A stretch of DNA of 64,000 nt from Bradyrhizobium sp. 186 (GTDB lineage Bacteria > Pseudomonadota > Alphaproteobacteria > Rhizobiales > Xanthobacteraceae), in assembly GCF_023101685.1 (NCBI RefSeq), contig NZ_CP082164.1, positions 1,860,001-1,924,000 of the forward strand, given 5' to 3'. Position 1 is the stretch's first letter; every line of letters starts with the position of its first letter. A program made the translations under genes and the position numbers. The notes beneath the pieces are model-generated. The model ran no database searches. It saw only the letters and a list, made by a program, of their open reading frames with translations, and was not told the origin of the DNA. Shown here one piece after another: positions 43,603-51,976 of the stretch.

Positions 43603-45102
43603 ATGCTGACCAACGCAGTTCCGACCACGAGCGGGCCCATCGTCGGCGCCGAGCAGGCCGGCGTACGCGCCTTCAAGGGCGTGCCGTTCGCGATCGCGCC
43701 GCGCTTTGCCAAGGCAACGCCGCCGCCCGGATGGACGGAGCCGCGCCAATGCACGGATTACGGCGCTTACGCGCCGCAGCCCGGCCATCTCGATCATGCC
43801 GACGAGGCATCCTGCCTCAGCCTGAACATCTGGACACCGGCCGCGGCAGATCGCCCGCTGCCGGTGTTATTCTTCGTCCATGGCGGCGCGTTCGTGACCG
43901 GCGGCGGCGCCGATTATGACGGCGGCTTCCTCGCCGCGCACGGCCCGGCCGTGATCGTCACCATCAACTACCGGCTTGGGCCGCTCGGCTTCCTGCAACT
44001 GCATCGTCACGGGTTGGACGAGGCCAACAATCTCGCGATCTCGGATACCCTTGCCGCGCTCGACTGGGTTCGCGCCAACATCGCAAAGTTCGGCGGCGAT
44101 CCGGATGCGATCACGCTGTCGGGCCAGTCGGCAGGCGCGTCCATGGTGATTGCGCTGGCAACCCTGCCGCAGGCCAGAGGCAAATTCATCCGCGCCCTCG
44201 CGCTCAGTGCGCCCGGACGGGAGATCATGAGCGCGGACCACGCCGACGACGTCGCGCGCCGTGTGCTCGACGAGCTCGAACTTGCGCGCGACCCGGGCAT
44301 GATCGCGGCCGTACCACTCCCGCAGCTCTTTGCAGCAATGGAGCGCGTCGGCCGCAGGCTCGCGGACGAGACTGCCTCAGGCACCGTGTTCGGCCCGGTG
44401 CTCGATGGCACCGTGATCCCGTGCGAGCCGCGCGATGTCTTTGCCGAAGGGACCTTGCGCGACATTCTGCTCTGGCTTGGGTCCTGCCGCGACGAGATGG
44501 CGATGTTTTTGAAGAGCACCCCGCCGGCCGCGATGATCCGCGTCACCGAGCGGAACGTGCGCGCCGCATTCGGCGATGCCGGATGGGAGCGCCTGCTGGC
44601 CTACTACCGCGCGACGGCGCGCACCGACGAGGATCCGTACGAGGCGCTGCTGTCGGATGCGTTCTGGCATCGCCCGATGGCCGATCTCGCGCGGCATCAC
44701 GTAGCCGCCGGCGGCGCGGTGTGGCTGAGCCGGTTCGACCATCGCCCGGCGCTGGAGCCGTTCCTGTCGCAAGGGCCGACCCATGGCGCCGACAACGCCT
44801 GCCTTTGGGCGCATCTGCCTGACTTCATCGATCGCCCGATCCTCAGGCGCAAGGGCGGCCCGATGACGCCGGCCGACATCGATGTGGCGGCGCGGCTGCA
44901 AGCAGGCGTGCTGCGCTTCGTCACGACTGGCATCCCCGACCTTGCGGACGCCTGGCCGCGGTTTGAGCCCGGCAAGGAGCCGCTCGCAATTCTCAGTCAG
45001 CCGTTTCATATTGTTCCTCTCAACGAAGGCGCGCGCTTCCGCGTGTGGGCGGAACTCGGCTTGAGCACCAACGACAAAAAGAAAATGAGGGAGGCCGGAT
45101 GA
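43603..45102 (+). CDS. Carboxylesterase type B, no signal peptide
   Basis: This is a 499-residue alpha/beta hydrolase. It has the type B start with VRAFKGVPFAIAPRF, the oxyanion-hole region LFFVHGGAFVTGGG, the nucleophile elbow GQSAGAS with Ser 176, and a late His in THGADNACLW. No signal peptide is visible, so it is probably cytoplasmic. Its stop overlaps the start of a second, exported esterase (ATGA). The frame upstream of ATG 43603 is a shadow of the transporter gene. Confidence 0.85.
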   Translation: MLTNAVPTTSGPIVGAEQAGVRAFKGVPFAIAPRFAKATPPPGWTEPRQCTDYGAYAPQPGHLDHADEASCLSLNIWTPAAADRPLPVLFFVHGGAFVTGGGADYDGGFLAAHGPAVIVTINYRLGPLGFLQLHRHGLDEANNLAISDTLAALDWVRANIAKFGGDPDAITLSGQSAGASMVIALATLPQARGKFIRALALSAPGREIMSADHADDVARRVLDELELARDPGMIAAVPLPQLFAAMERVGRRLADETASGTVFGPVLDGTVIPCEPRDVFAEGTLRDILLWLGSCRDEMAMFLKSTPPAAMIRVTERNVRAAFGDAGWERLLAYYRATARTDEDPYEALLSDAFWHRPMADLARHHVAAGGAVWLSRFDHRPALEPFLSQGPTHGADNACLWAHLPDFIDRPILRRKGGPMTPADIDVAARLQAGVLRFVTTGIPDLADAWPRFEPGKEPLAILSQPFHIVPLNEGARFRVWAELGLSTNDKKKMREAG

Positions 45103-46778
45103 GCCTATCGAACAAGAATGCCGGGCGCGCTCGGCGGCGCTCCGCCTTTTCGATTATCTCGCTCCTTGGCACGTTCATGATGCTGGCTGCTTCGCCTGCG
45201 CCGGCGCAGATCGTCGCGACGCCCGTTCCCGGAGATCCCGTCAACATCGATACCGGCGCCGTCTCCGGCAAGGTGCTGCCGTCGGGCGTGAAAGCTTATT
45301 TCGGCATCCCTTATGTGGCGCCACCGCTTGGCGAGCTACGCTGGCACGAGCCGCAGAAGGTCGAGGCGTGGAAGGGCGTCTATCACGCCGACCGGCTGGC
45401 ACCGGAATGCATCCAGGTGCTACGCCGGCACAATCTCAATCACTATTTCGGTGAGGAGGCGACGAGCGAGAATTGCCTCTATCTGAACATCTGGGCGAAC
45501 CCTGACGCGAAGGCGGGCACGAAGCTGCCGGTGGTGGTCTGGATCTATGGCGGCGGCTTCACGCTCGGCTCCAGCGGCATGGCGATGTATGACGGCGAAG
45601 CCGTTGCGAAGAAAGGCACGATCTTCGTCAGCTTCAACTACCGCGTCGGAATTTTGGGCAATCTCGCCCATCCCGAGCTGACGGCGGAATCGCCGCATCA
45701 TGCCTCCGGCAATTACGGCCTGATGGACCAGATCGCGGCTCTGCAATGGGTCAAGCGCAACATCGCGCAATTCGGCGGCGACCCCGACAACGTCACCATC
45801 ACCGGGCAATCGGCCGGCGCCATGTCGGTGTCGGCGTTAGAGGCGAGCCCGCTGGCGAAGGGTCTGTTCAATCGCGGTTTTGCGATGAGCCTGAGCATGT
45901 TCGACAACCGCTTCAAATTCCCGGCGCTGCCGGACGCCGAGAAGATCGGCCTCGAGGTGCAGTCGGCGCTCGCCGCATCCTCGCTCGCCGAGATGCGGCT
46001 GATCCAAGCCGACAAGATCCTGGCGATCCAGAAGGACTGCCAGCTCGGCTGTGCCGGCACCATCGGCGTGCCGCTCGATATTGACGGCTATGTGCTGCCT
46101 GACACGGTGCCGAACATCTTTGCGGCCGGCAAACAGAACGATGTCGCGACGGTCGCGGGTTTCACGCGCGACGAGAGCTCCAACGATCTCCGTACCGCGG
46201 CCACTCTCGGAGCCTATGTTGCCGCTGCGCGAAAGCTCTATGGTGATCAGGCCGACCGCTTCCTCGCGCTCTATCCTGCCAAGACCGACGACGACGCGAA
46301 GGCGATGGGCCTGCTCGCCGCGCGCGAGGGGCTGGTCGAGGTGGGCACGCGCAACTGGGCCGTCGCGCAAACGAAGACCGGCAAGGCGCCGTTCTACATG
46401 TACATGTTCTCCCGGGTGCACCCCTTCGCGCCCGGTGTCGAATTCTTCGACAGCCCGCAAAAGATCCGCGCCTATCACACCTCTGACGTGCCTTACTGGT
46501 TCGGGACCCAGGACGCCTTCAACAAGTTCCGCACCACGCGCGTCTGGACCGAGTTCGATCGCGCGCTGTCCGAACGCATGATGGATACGCTGGTCGCCTT
46601 CGCGCGAACCGGCGATCCCGGCACGCCGGCAACGCCGTGGCCGCAATGGAAGCAGGACGCGCAGAAATATGTCGAGTTCGGTGATGAATCCGGTGTGCGC
46701 GTGGAGAACCGTGCGCGGCTGGATTTCCACTCGCCGGCGAACGTCACGCCGTCGACGCCGCGAGTCTCGCGGGACTGA
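45099..46778 (+). CDS. Exported carboxylesterase type B
   Basis: This 559-residue enzyme has a signal peptide (SAFSIISLLGTFMMLAASPA, cut after AQA-like AQI). The type B fold follows: VKAYFGIPYVAPPLGELRWH, SENCLYLNIWANP, VVWIYGGGFTLGSSG, nucleophile GQSAGAMS with Ser 238, and DVPYWFGTQDAF with a later catalytic His/Asp region. It could split esters in the periplasm and let the MHS transporter import the product. The start overlaps the stop of the cytoplasmic paralogue, to which it is only distantly similar. Confidence 0.87.
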   Translation: MSLSNKNAGRARRRSAFSIISLLGTFMMLAASPAPAQIVATPVPGDPVNIDTGAVSGKVLPSGVKAYFGIPYVAPPLGELRWHEPQKVEAWKGVYHADRLAPECIQVLRRHNLNHYFGEEATSENCLYLNIWANPDAKAGTKLPVVVWIYGGGFTLGSSGMAMYDGEAVAKKGTIFVSFNYRVGILGNLAHPELTAESPHHASGNYGLMDQIAALQWVKRNIAQFGGDPDNVTITGQSAGAMSVSALEASPLAKGLFNRGFAMSLSMFDNRFKFPALPDAEKIGLEVQSALAASSLAEMRLIQADKILAIQKDCQLGCAGTIGVPLDIDGYVLPDTVPNIFAAGKQNDVATVAGFTRDESSNDLRTAATLGAYVAAARKLYGDQADRFLALYPAKTDDDAKAMGLLAAREGLVEVGTRNWAVAQTKTGKAPFYMYMFSRVHPFAPGVEFFDSPQKIRAYHTSDVPYWFGTQDAFNKFRTTRVWTEFDRALSERMMDTLVAFARTGDPGTPATPWPQWKQDAQKYVEFGDESGVRVENRARLDFHSPANVTPSTPRVSRD

Positions 46779-46810
46779 GCGAAACGGCTTGGGCGCTGAA
46801 GCTTCCTCAG

Positions 46811-46896
46811 CGTCATGGCCGGGCCTGTCCCGGCCATCCACGTCTTGCCTCGCCGCACAGAGAACGTGGATGCCCGGGACAAGCCCTGGCATGACG
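46811..46896. repeat. Palindromic intergenic element with three nested stems
   Basis: Outer arms CGTCAT/ATGACG (46811-46816, 46891-46896), hairpin TGGCCGGG/CCCGGCCA (46816-46836) and arms ATCCACGT/ACGTGGAT (46836-46843, 46864-46871) form a cloverleaf-like structure. It lies between convergent genes. It has the same build as the element at 58824-58924. Confidence 0.8.
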
Positions 46897-46919
46897 ATCT
46901 CGTATGATGAGCACCCGTT

Positions 46920-47690
46920 CTAATGCGTCTCGTGAAACCGGCTGAGGAACGCCTTCAGCCGCTCGCTGCGCGGCTGCCGGATGGTCTCCTCGGGCGTGCC
47001 GATTTCGGCCATGATGCCGTCATTCATGAATCCGACTCTAGTCGAGACGTCACTGGCGAACGCCATCTCGTGGGTGACCAGCACCATGGTCATGCCTTCG
47101 GCGGCAAGGTTGCGGATGACGGAGAGGACCTCGCCGACAAGTTCGGGGTCGAGTGCGGAGGTCGGCTCGTCGAACAGCATGACGTCGGGCTTCATCGCCA
47201 GCGCACGTGCGATCGCGACGCGCTGCTTCTGGCCGCCTGACAGACGGCTCGGAAAGCTGTCGGCCTTTTCGGCGAGACCGACCTTGGCAAGCAGATCGCG
47301 GCCGAGCGCGTCGGCTTCCGCCCGCGCCATGCCCTTCACCTGCACCGGGCCCTCGGTGATGTTGGAGAGCACCGACATGTGCGGGAACAGGTTGAAGTGC
47401 TGGAACACCATGCCGACGTTGCGGCGGAGCAGCGCGAGCTGCGCATCGCCGGCGGTGCGGACACCTTTGCCAAAGGCGAAGGCGTGCGTGCCGATCGCAA
47501 GCTCGCCCTGCTGCGGCATTTCCAAGAGGTTCAGGCAGCGCAGGAAGGTCGACTTGCCGGAGCCGGAGGCGCCGATCAGGGTCACGACCTCACCGCGCTG
47601 GACCGAGAGCGAGACGCCCTTGAGCACCTCGTGGTCGCCGAACGCCTTGTGGATGTTGCTGGCGACCAGCGTCGCGCCGTTCGCACTCAT
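46920..47690 (-). CDS. Amino-acid ABC transporter ATPase
   Basis: This 256-residue polar-amino-acid-type ATPase has Walker [21 protein letters not shown], the signature [20 protein letters not shown], Walker [15 protein letters not shown] and the switch [22 protein letters not shown] 47690 overlaps the permease stop (ATGA); the frame opens 21 bases upstream but [17 protein letters not shown] is the normal start. It closes a leftward operon of binding protein, permease and ATPase. Confidence 0.92.
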   Translation of the reverse strand: MSANGATLVASNIHKAFGDHEVLKGVSLSVQRGEVVTLIGASGSGKSTFLRCLNLLEMPQQGELAIGTHAFAFGKGVRTAGDAQLALLRRNVGMVFQHFNLFPHMSVLSNITEGPVQVKGMARAEADALGRDLLAKVGLAEKADSFPSRLSGGQKQRVAIARALAMKPDVMLFDEPTSALDPELVGEVLSVIRNLAAEGMTMVLVTHEMAFASDVSTRVGFMNDGIMAEIGTPEETIRQPRSERLKAFLSRFHETH

Positions 47691-48349
47691 CGATGCGCTC
47701 CCATGCGCCACTCGACTTGGTCGGCGACCAGGATCAGCGGGAACAGCACGACGAAATAGAGCACGGCGATCGTGGTGTAGACCTCGAGCGGCTTATAGCT
47801 CGTCGCCGTGATCACCGAGCCCTGGTAGAGCAGGTCGCCGACCGCGACCACCGACACCAGCGAGGTGTTTTTCAGCTGCATGATGGTCTGGTTGATGAAG
47901 GAGGGGATCATCACCTGCGTTGCCTGCGGCAGCACGATGCGGCGAAAAATCTTGCCGCGGCGCATGCCGATGGCGCGTCCGGCTTCCCACTGGCCGACAT
48001 CAACCGCCTCGATGCCGCCGCGAAAGATCTCCGCATAGAACGAGCCGGCATAGAGCGACAGCGCGATGAAGCAGGCCATTGCCGGCGACATGTCGACGCC
48101 GATCAGGACGGGCAGGGCGTAATACATCCAGACCAGCTGCACCAGGAGCGGCGTGCAGCGGAACACCTCGATATAGAGTCGCAGCGGCACCGTCACCCAG
48201 CGCGGCGCGGCCGTGCGCAGGATGCCGACGATCAATCCGATCACGAGGCCCGCGACCACCGTGGTCACCGTGTAGAACAATGTGACCAGGAGCCCTTGTC
48301 CGATCAGGCCCCAATACGGCTTGAGCGCCGCGAACTCCCAGACATACAT
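47687..48349 (-). CDS. Amino-acid ABC transporter permease
   Basis: The 220-residue HisM/GlnP-like permease has helices such as [20 protein letters not shown] and an EAA loop, [40 protein letters not shown] is a typical segment. A single permease gene implies a homodimer. ATG 48349 gives the family start [19 protein letters not shown]. It lies 10 bases after the binding-protein stop. Confidence 0.9.
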   Translation of the reverse strand: MYVWEFAALKPYWGLIGQGLLVTLFYTVTTVVAGLVIGLIVGILRTAAPRWVTVPLRLYIEVFRCTPLLVQLVWMYYALPVLIGVDMSPAMACFIALSLYAGSFYAEIFRGGIEAVDVGQWEAGRAIGMRRGKIFRRIVLPQATQVMIPSFINQTIMQLKNTSLVSVVAVGDLLYQGSVITATSYKPLEVYTTIAVLYFVVLFPLILVADQVEWRMGAHR

Positions 48350-48359
48350 CGCTCTGCCG

Positions 48360-49199
48360 TCAGAACTGCACTTCGCCCGGGAGGTCGTCGGCGGTGAGGC
48401 CGATGGCTTCAAAGCCCTTGAGCATCCATTCGCGGGTCTGGCCCATCGCGCGGTTGTAATCAGCCCAGGCGCTGAGGAAATCCTTGTAGCGGCGATCGCT
48501 GTCGGCGCGGATGCCCATGTTGGTCGGCAGCGTGAGCAGCGGCCGCGGGATCGTGAGATCGCCGAGGTTCGGATTCTTCTTCAGGGTCGAGACCGAGAGC
48601 ACCGCCAACGAGACGTTGCAGTCCGCACGTCCGGTCGCGACCGCGAGGATCGCCTCGTCGCGGTTCTTGAAACCGAGGATCGTCGCCTTCGGGCAGTAAC
48701 GGCGCGCGATCGTCTCATGCGTCGAGCCGATGTCGACGGCGATCTTGACCTCGGGCTTGTTGAGTTCGGCCCAGGTCTGCGGCTTGGCAAAGCCCTTCTT
48801 GGTGATGACGGTGAAGGAGTGCACCAAGATCGGCGTCGAGAAGTCGATGACGAGCGCGCGCTCCGGCGTCGGGTTGACGGCGAAGGCGAGGTCGACCTTG
48901 TCGGCCTGGAGGTCGAGGATCTGGTTGCCCCAGGTCGATTCCAGCGTCTCGACCTTGGCGCCAAGCTTGCTCGCGATGTCGTTGGCCATGTCGATGCAGG
49001 CGCCCGACCACGTACCGGTCGCGAGGTCCTTATGGAAGTAAGGCTCCTGGCCAACGATGACCGCGACCCGCAGCACGCCGTTCTTCTTGATGCGGTCGAG
49101 TGTGGAGGTCGGTGCGGTATCGGCCTTGGCCGAGCTGCTCGCGGCGGCAATCGCCGCGCCCGCCAGCGCGACAGTGGTGAGTGCGTCCCTGCGATTCAT
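48360..49199 (-). CDS. Amino-acid ABC substrate-binding protein
   Basis: The 279-residue periplasmic protein has a twin-arginine-like start (MNRRDALTTVALAGAAIAAA) and the family-3 fold: LDRIKKNGVLRVAVIVGQEP, GACIDMANDIASKLGAKVET, VDLAFAVNPTPERALVIDFS and KPEVKIAVDIGSTHETIARR. The ligand is an amino acid or similar compound. The promoter region is shared with the divergent catabolic operon, so the imported compound is probably its substrate. Confidence 0.88.
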   Translation of the reverse strand: MNRRDALTTVALAGAAIAAASSSAKADTAPTSTLDRIKKNGVLRVAVIVGQEPYFHKDLATGTWSGACIDMANDIASKLGAKVETLESTWGNQILDLQADKVDLAFAVNPTPERALVIDFSTPILVHSFTVITKKGFAKPQTWAELNKPEVKIAVDIGSTHETIARRYCPKATILGFKNRDEAILAVATGRADCNVSLAVLSVSTLKKNPNLGDLTIPRPLLTLPTNMGIRADSDRRYKDFLSAWADYNRAMGQTREWMLKGFEAIGLTADDLPGEVQF

Positions 49200-49254
49200 G
49201 GCTTCTTGCCTCCTCGAATTTGGGTCGGATCGTCGCCGGCCCCTGGACTATTTC

Positions 49255-49396
49255 TGTATTCAGGATAAAATGCAATACGGTATTTCGACTTGCTGACCCT
49301 TTGTGCGGCAAGGCAGAGAAGAGACCAATATCTTGGCAGGATTACGCAAAATTCCCCGGAGGCCGGGGTTGAAAACCGCATTCAAGTCTGAATACA
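49255..49396. promoter_or_regulatory. Divergent promoter region with separated 9-base inverted repeat
   Basis: TGTATTCAG at 49255-49263 and its exact reverse complement CTGAATACA at 49388-49396 lie 124 bases apart. One copy is near the start of each divergent operon (binding protein, and hydroxyacid dehydrogenase). They look like two half-sites or two copies of an operator in opposite orientation. A GntR gene later in the operon is a candidate partner. Confidence 0.5.
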
Positions 49397-49436
49397 AAAC
49401 TGAACGCAATTCTATTGTGATCTGAAGGAGAGGCCT

Positions 49437-50354
49437 GTGCGCGCTCTATTCGTCGATGCGAACGATACCCTGGCAGCGGTGACCGACAAGCTGCTGCGCT
49501 CCCAGGACCTGCCGGTCGGCATCAACCGCAACCCGTCGATCAAGCCCGACGACCTGCCCGGCCTGCTCGACGGCGTCGAGATCATGATCGTCGACCACAC
49601 CGCCGTGCCGACCGCGATCGCCGCCAAGTGCCCCAAGCTGAAGCACGTCGTCTTCCTCGGCACCGGCGCGCGCAGCTACATGAATCCGGAGGAGCTCGCC
49701 GAACGCGGCATCTCCGTGCACACCATCAAGGGCTACGGCGACACGGCGGTGGCCGAATGCGCGATCGCGCTGATGTGGGCCTCCGCCAAGAGTTTTGGCG
49801 AAATGGATCGCGGCATGCGCGAGGGCAATTGGCTGCGCCGCGACGCGCTGCAGCTCACCGGCAAGACGCTCGGCCTGATCGGCTTTGGCGGTATCGCCGC
49901 GGAAGCCGCGCGCATGGCGGCGGGCTGCGGCATGAAGGTGATCGCCTGGAACAGGACGCCGAAGACCCATCCCGGCGTCGAGTTCGTTTCGCTGGAAAAG
50001 CTGCTTGCGGACAGCCACGTCGTCTCGCTGCATCTCTTGCTCAACGACGAGACCAAGAATTTTCTGTCGCGCGAGCGCATCGCGCAGATGCGTCCCGGCA
50101 GCATCCTGATCAACACCGCGCGCGGCGCCGTCGTCGATGAAGATGCGATGATGGATGCGCTGCGCTCAGGCCACATCGCCCATGCCGGCCTCGACGTCTT
50201 TACAGTCGAACCGCTGCCGGCTGGGCATCCACTCACAAAACTGCCGAACGTGACACTGTCGGCACATTCGGCGTTCCGCACGCCGGAGGCGAGCGACAAC
50301 CTCATCGGCGCCGCGCTCGATCATTGCCGCCGGATCATCGCCGCAGACCGCTAA
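49437..50354 (+). CDS. D-isomer-specific 2-hydroxyacid dehydrogenase
   Basis: This is a 305-residue NAD(P)-dependent dehydrogenase. The NAD site is LGLIGFGGIAAEAARMA. The catalytic set is Arg in LINTARGAVVDEDAMMDALR, Glu in FTVEPLPAGHPL and His in VTLSAHSAFRTPEASDN. It interconverts 2-oxo and 2-hydroxy acids. The start is GTG 49437 with GAAGGAGAG upstream. In this operon it could reduce an oxo acid made by the aminotransferase or DadA-like enzyme. Confidence 0.88.
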   Translation: MRALFVDANDTLAAVTDKLLRSQDLPVGINRNPSIKPDDLPGLLDGVEIMIVDHTAVPTAIAAKCPKLKHVVFLGTGARSYMNPEELAERGISVHTIKGYGDTAVAECAIALMWASAKSFGEMDRGMREGNWLRRDALQLTGKTLGLIGFGGIAAEAARMAAGCGMKVIAWNRTPKTHPGVEFVSLEKLLADSHVVSLHLLLNDETKNFLSRERIAQMRPGSILINTARGAVVDEDAMMDALRSGHIAHAGLDVFTVEPLPAGHPLTKLPNVTLSAHSAFRTPEASDNLIGAALDHCRRIIAADR

Positions 50355-50385
50355 GACTTGCCGCTAAGAAATCAAGGACATCCCC

Positions 50386-50739
50386 ATGTCGGACATCACC
50401 CGCATCGACCAGAACGCCCGCCGCAGCCGCGCCTCCGTGTTCGGCGATCTCGTCTTCCTTGCCGGACAAGTCGCGGACACCAAGACCGCCGACATCACCC
50501 AGCAGACCCGCGAGGCGCTGGCCAAGGTCGACGACATGCTGGCGCGCGCCGGCACCGACAAGTCGCGCCTGCTCAGCGTGCAGGTCTGGCTCAAGACCAT
50601 GGACGATTTCGACGCCATGAACGCGGTCTATGATTCCTGGGTCGTGCCGGGGAATGCGCCAACGCGCGCCTGCGGCAAGGTCGAACTCGCCGATCCCGCC
50701 TACCGCATCGAAGTGATCGCCATCGCCGCGCGCAGCTAG
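50386..50739 (+). CDS. RidA-family enamine/imine deaminase
   Basis: This 117-residue trimeric-type protein has the family pattern RSRASVFGDLVFLAGQVADT, QTREALAKVDDMLARAGTDK, VWLKTMDDFDAMNAVYDSWV and ARACGKVELADPAYRIEVIA, with the Arg and Glu of the active site. RidA proteins hydrolyse reactive enamines formed by PLP or flavin enzymes. It therefore fits between a dehydrogenase gene and an aminotransferase gene. Spacing to each is 31 and 10 bases. Confidence 0.92.
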   Translation: MSDITRIDQNARRSRASVFGDLVFLAGQVADTKTADITQQTREALAKVDDMLARAGTDKSRLLSVQVWLKTMDDFDAMNAVYDSWVVPGNAPTRACGKVELADPAYRIEVIAIAARS

Positions 50740-50749
50740 AGGCGGGCCC

Positions 50750-51976
50750 GTGACTGTCCAGGCTCCCGTATCAGGCTTCCGTCCCGCGCAGCGCATCCGT
50801 GCCATCGGCGTCTCCGAGATTTTGAAGATCGGCGCGGTCGCGCAACGGCTGAAGCGCGAGGGCCGGCCGGTGATCGTGCTGGGTGCCGGCGAGCCTGATT
50901 TCGACACGCCGGATCATGCCAAGGATGCCGCCGAGCGTGCCATCCGCGCCGGCCAGACCAAATACACCATTCTCGACGGCTCGCCGGAGCTGAAGGCGGC
51001 CATTGCCGAAAAATTCCACCGCGAGAACGACCTCGTCTATGCCGCCGACGAGATCACTGCCGGCGCCGGCGCCAAGCAGGTGATCCACAACGCCTTCATG
51101 GCGACGTTGAGCCCCGGCGACGAGGTGATCCTCGCCGCGCCCTATTGGACCAGCTATGCCGACATGGTGCGCATCGCCGACGGCACGCCCGTCGACGTGC
51201 TCTGCCGCGAGGACAACGGCTTTCGTCTCGACGCGGACGATCTCGAGCGCGCGATCACGCCGCGCACGCGTTGGCTGTTGCTCAACTCGCCGTCGAATCC
51301 GACCGGCGCGGCCTATTCGGCGGCGCAGCGTCGCCCGATCCTGGACGTGCTCAAGCGCCATCCGCATGTCTGGTTAATCGCCGACGACATCTACGAGCAC
51401 CTCATCTATGACCGCATGTCGTTCGTGACGGCGGCGGCGCTCGAGCCGAGCCTGAAGTCGCGCACGCTGACCGTCAACGGCGTCTCCAAGGCCTACGCCA
51501 TGACCGGCTGGCGCGTCGGCTATGGCGGCGGCCCGCGCGAGCTGATCGCCGCAATGGCCGTGGTGCAGAGCCAGAGCACGACCAATCCGTGCTCGGTGAG
51601 CCAGGCCGCCGCGATCGCGGCCCTGACCGGTCCGCAGGACATTTTGATCGAGCGCCGCGCCGCGTTCCAGCGCCGCCGGGATATCGTGGTCGATGCGCTC
51701 AACGCCATCGATGGCGTCACCTGCCGCCGGCCGGAAGGCGCGTTCTACACCTATGCAAGCTGTGCCGGCCTGATCGGCCGCCGCACGCCGGACGGTACCA
51801 CGATCGACAGCGACAGTGCGTTCTGCCGCTACCTTCTGGAGAGGCATGACGTGGCCGTGGTGCCGGGCAGCTGTTTCGGCCTTGCACCTTATTTCCGCCT
51901 GTCCTACGCCACCTCCGAACAAAACTTGCGCGAGGCCGTCGAGCGCATCGCCAAAGCCTGCAGGGAGCTATCATGA
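50750..51976 (+). CDS. Class I/II PLP-dependent aminotransferase
   Basis: This is a 408-residue fold-type I enzyme. Key motifs are TILDGSPELKAAIAEKF, TAGAGAKQVIHNAFMATL and LLNSPSNPTGAAYSAAQ. The PLP Lys region is NGVSKAYAMTGWRVGYGGG with the conserved SK, followed by Arg, and RLSYATSEQNLREA at the end has the substrate Arg. It resembles aspartate aminotransferases of the Ib type. The start is GTG 50750 and the stop overlaps the next ATG (ATGA). Confidence 0.92.
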   Translation: MTVQAPVSGFRPAQRIRAIGVSEILKIGAVAQRLKREGRPVIVLGAGEPDFDTPDHAKDAAERAIRAGQTKYTILDGSPELKAAIAEKFHRENDLVYAADEITAGAGAKQVIHNAFMATLSPGDEVILAAPYWTSYADMVRIADGTPVDVLCREDNGFRLDADDLERAITPRTRWLLLNSPSNPTGAAYSAAQRRPILDVLKRHPHVWLIADDIYEHLIYDRMSFVTAAALEPSLKSRTLTVNGVSKAYAMTGWRVGYGGGPRELIAAMAVVQSQSTTNPCSVSQAAAIAALTGPQDILIERRAAFQRRRDIVVDALNAIDGVTCRRPEGAFYTYASCAGLIGRRTPDGTTIDSDSAFCRYLLERHDVAVVPGSCFGLAPYFRLSYATSEQNLREAVERIAKACRELS

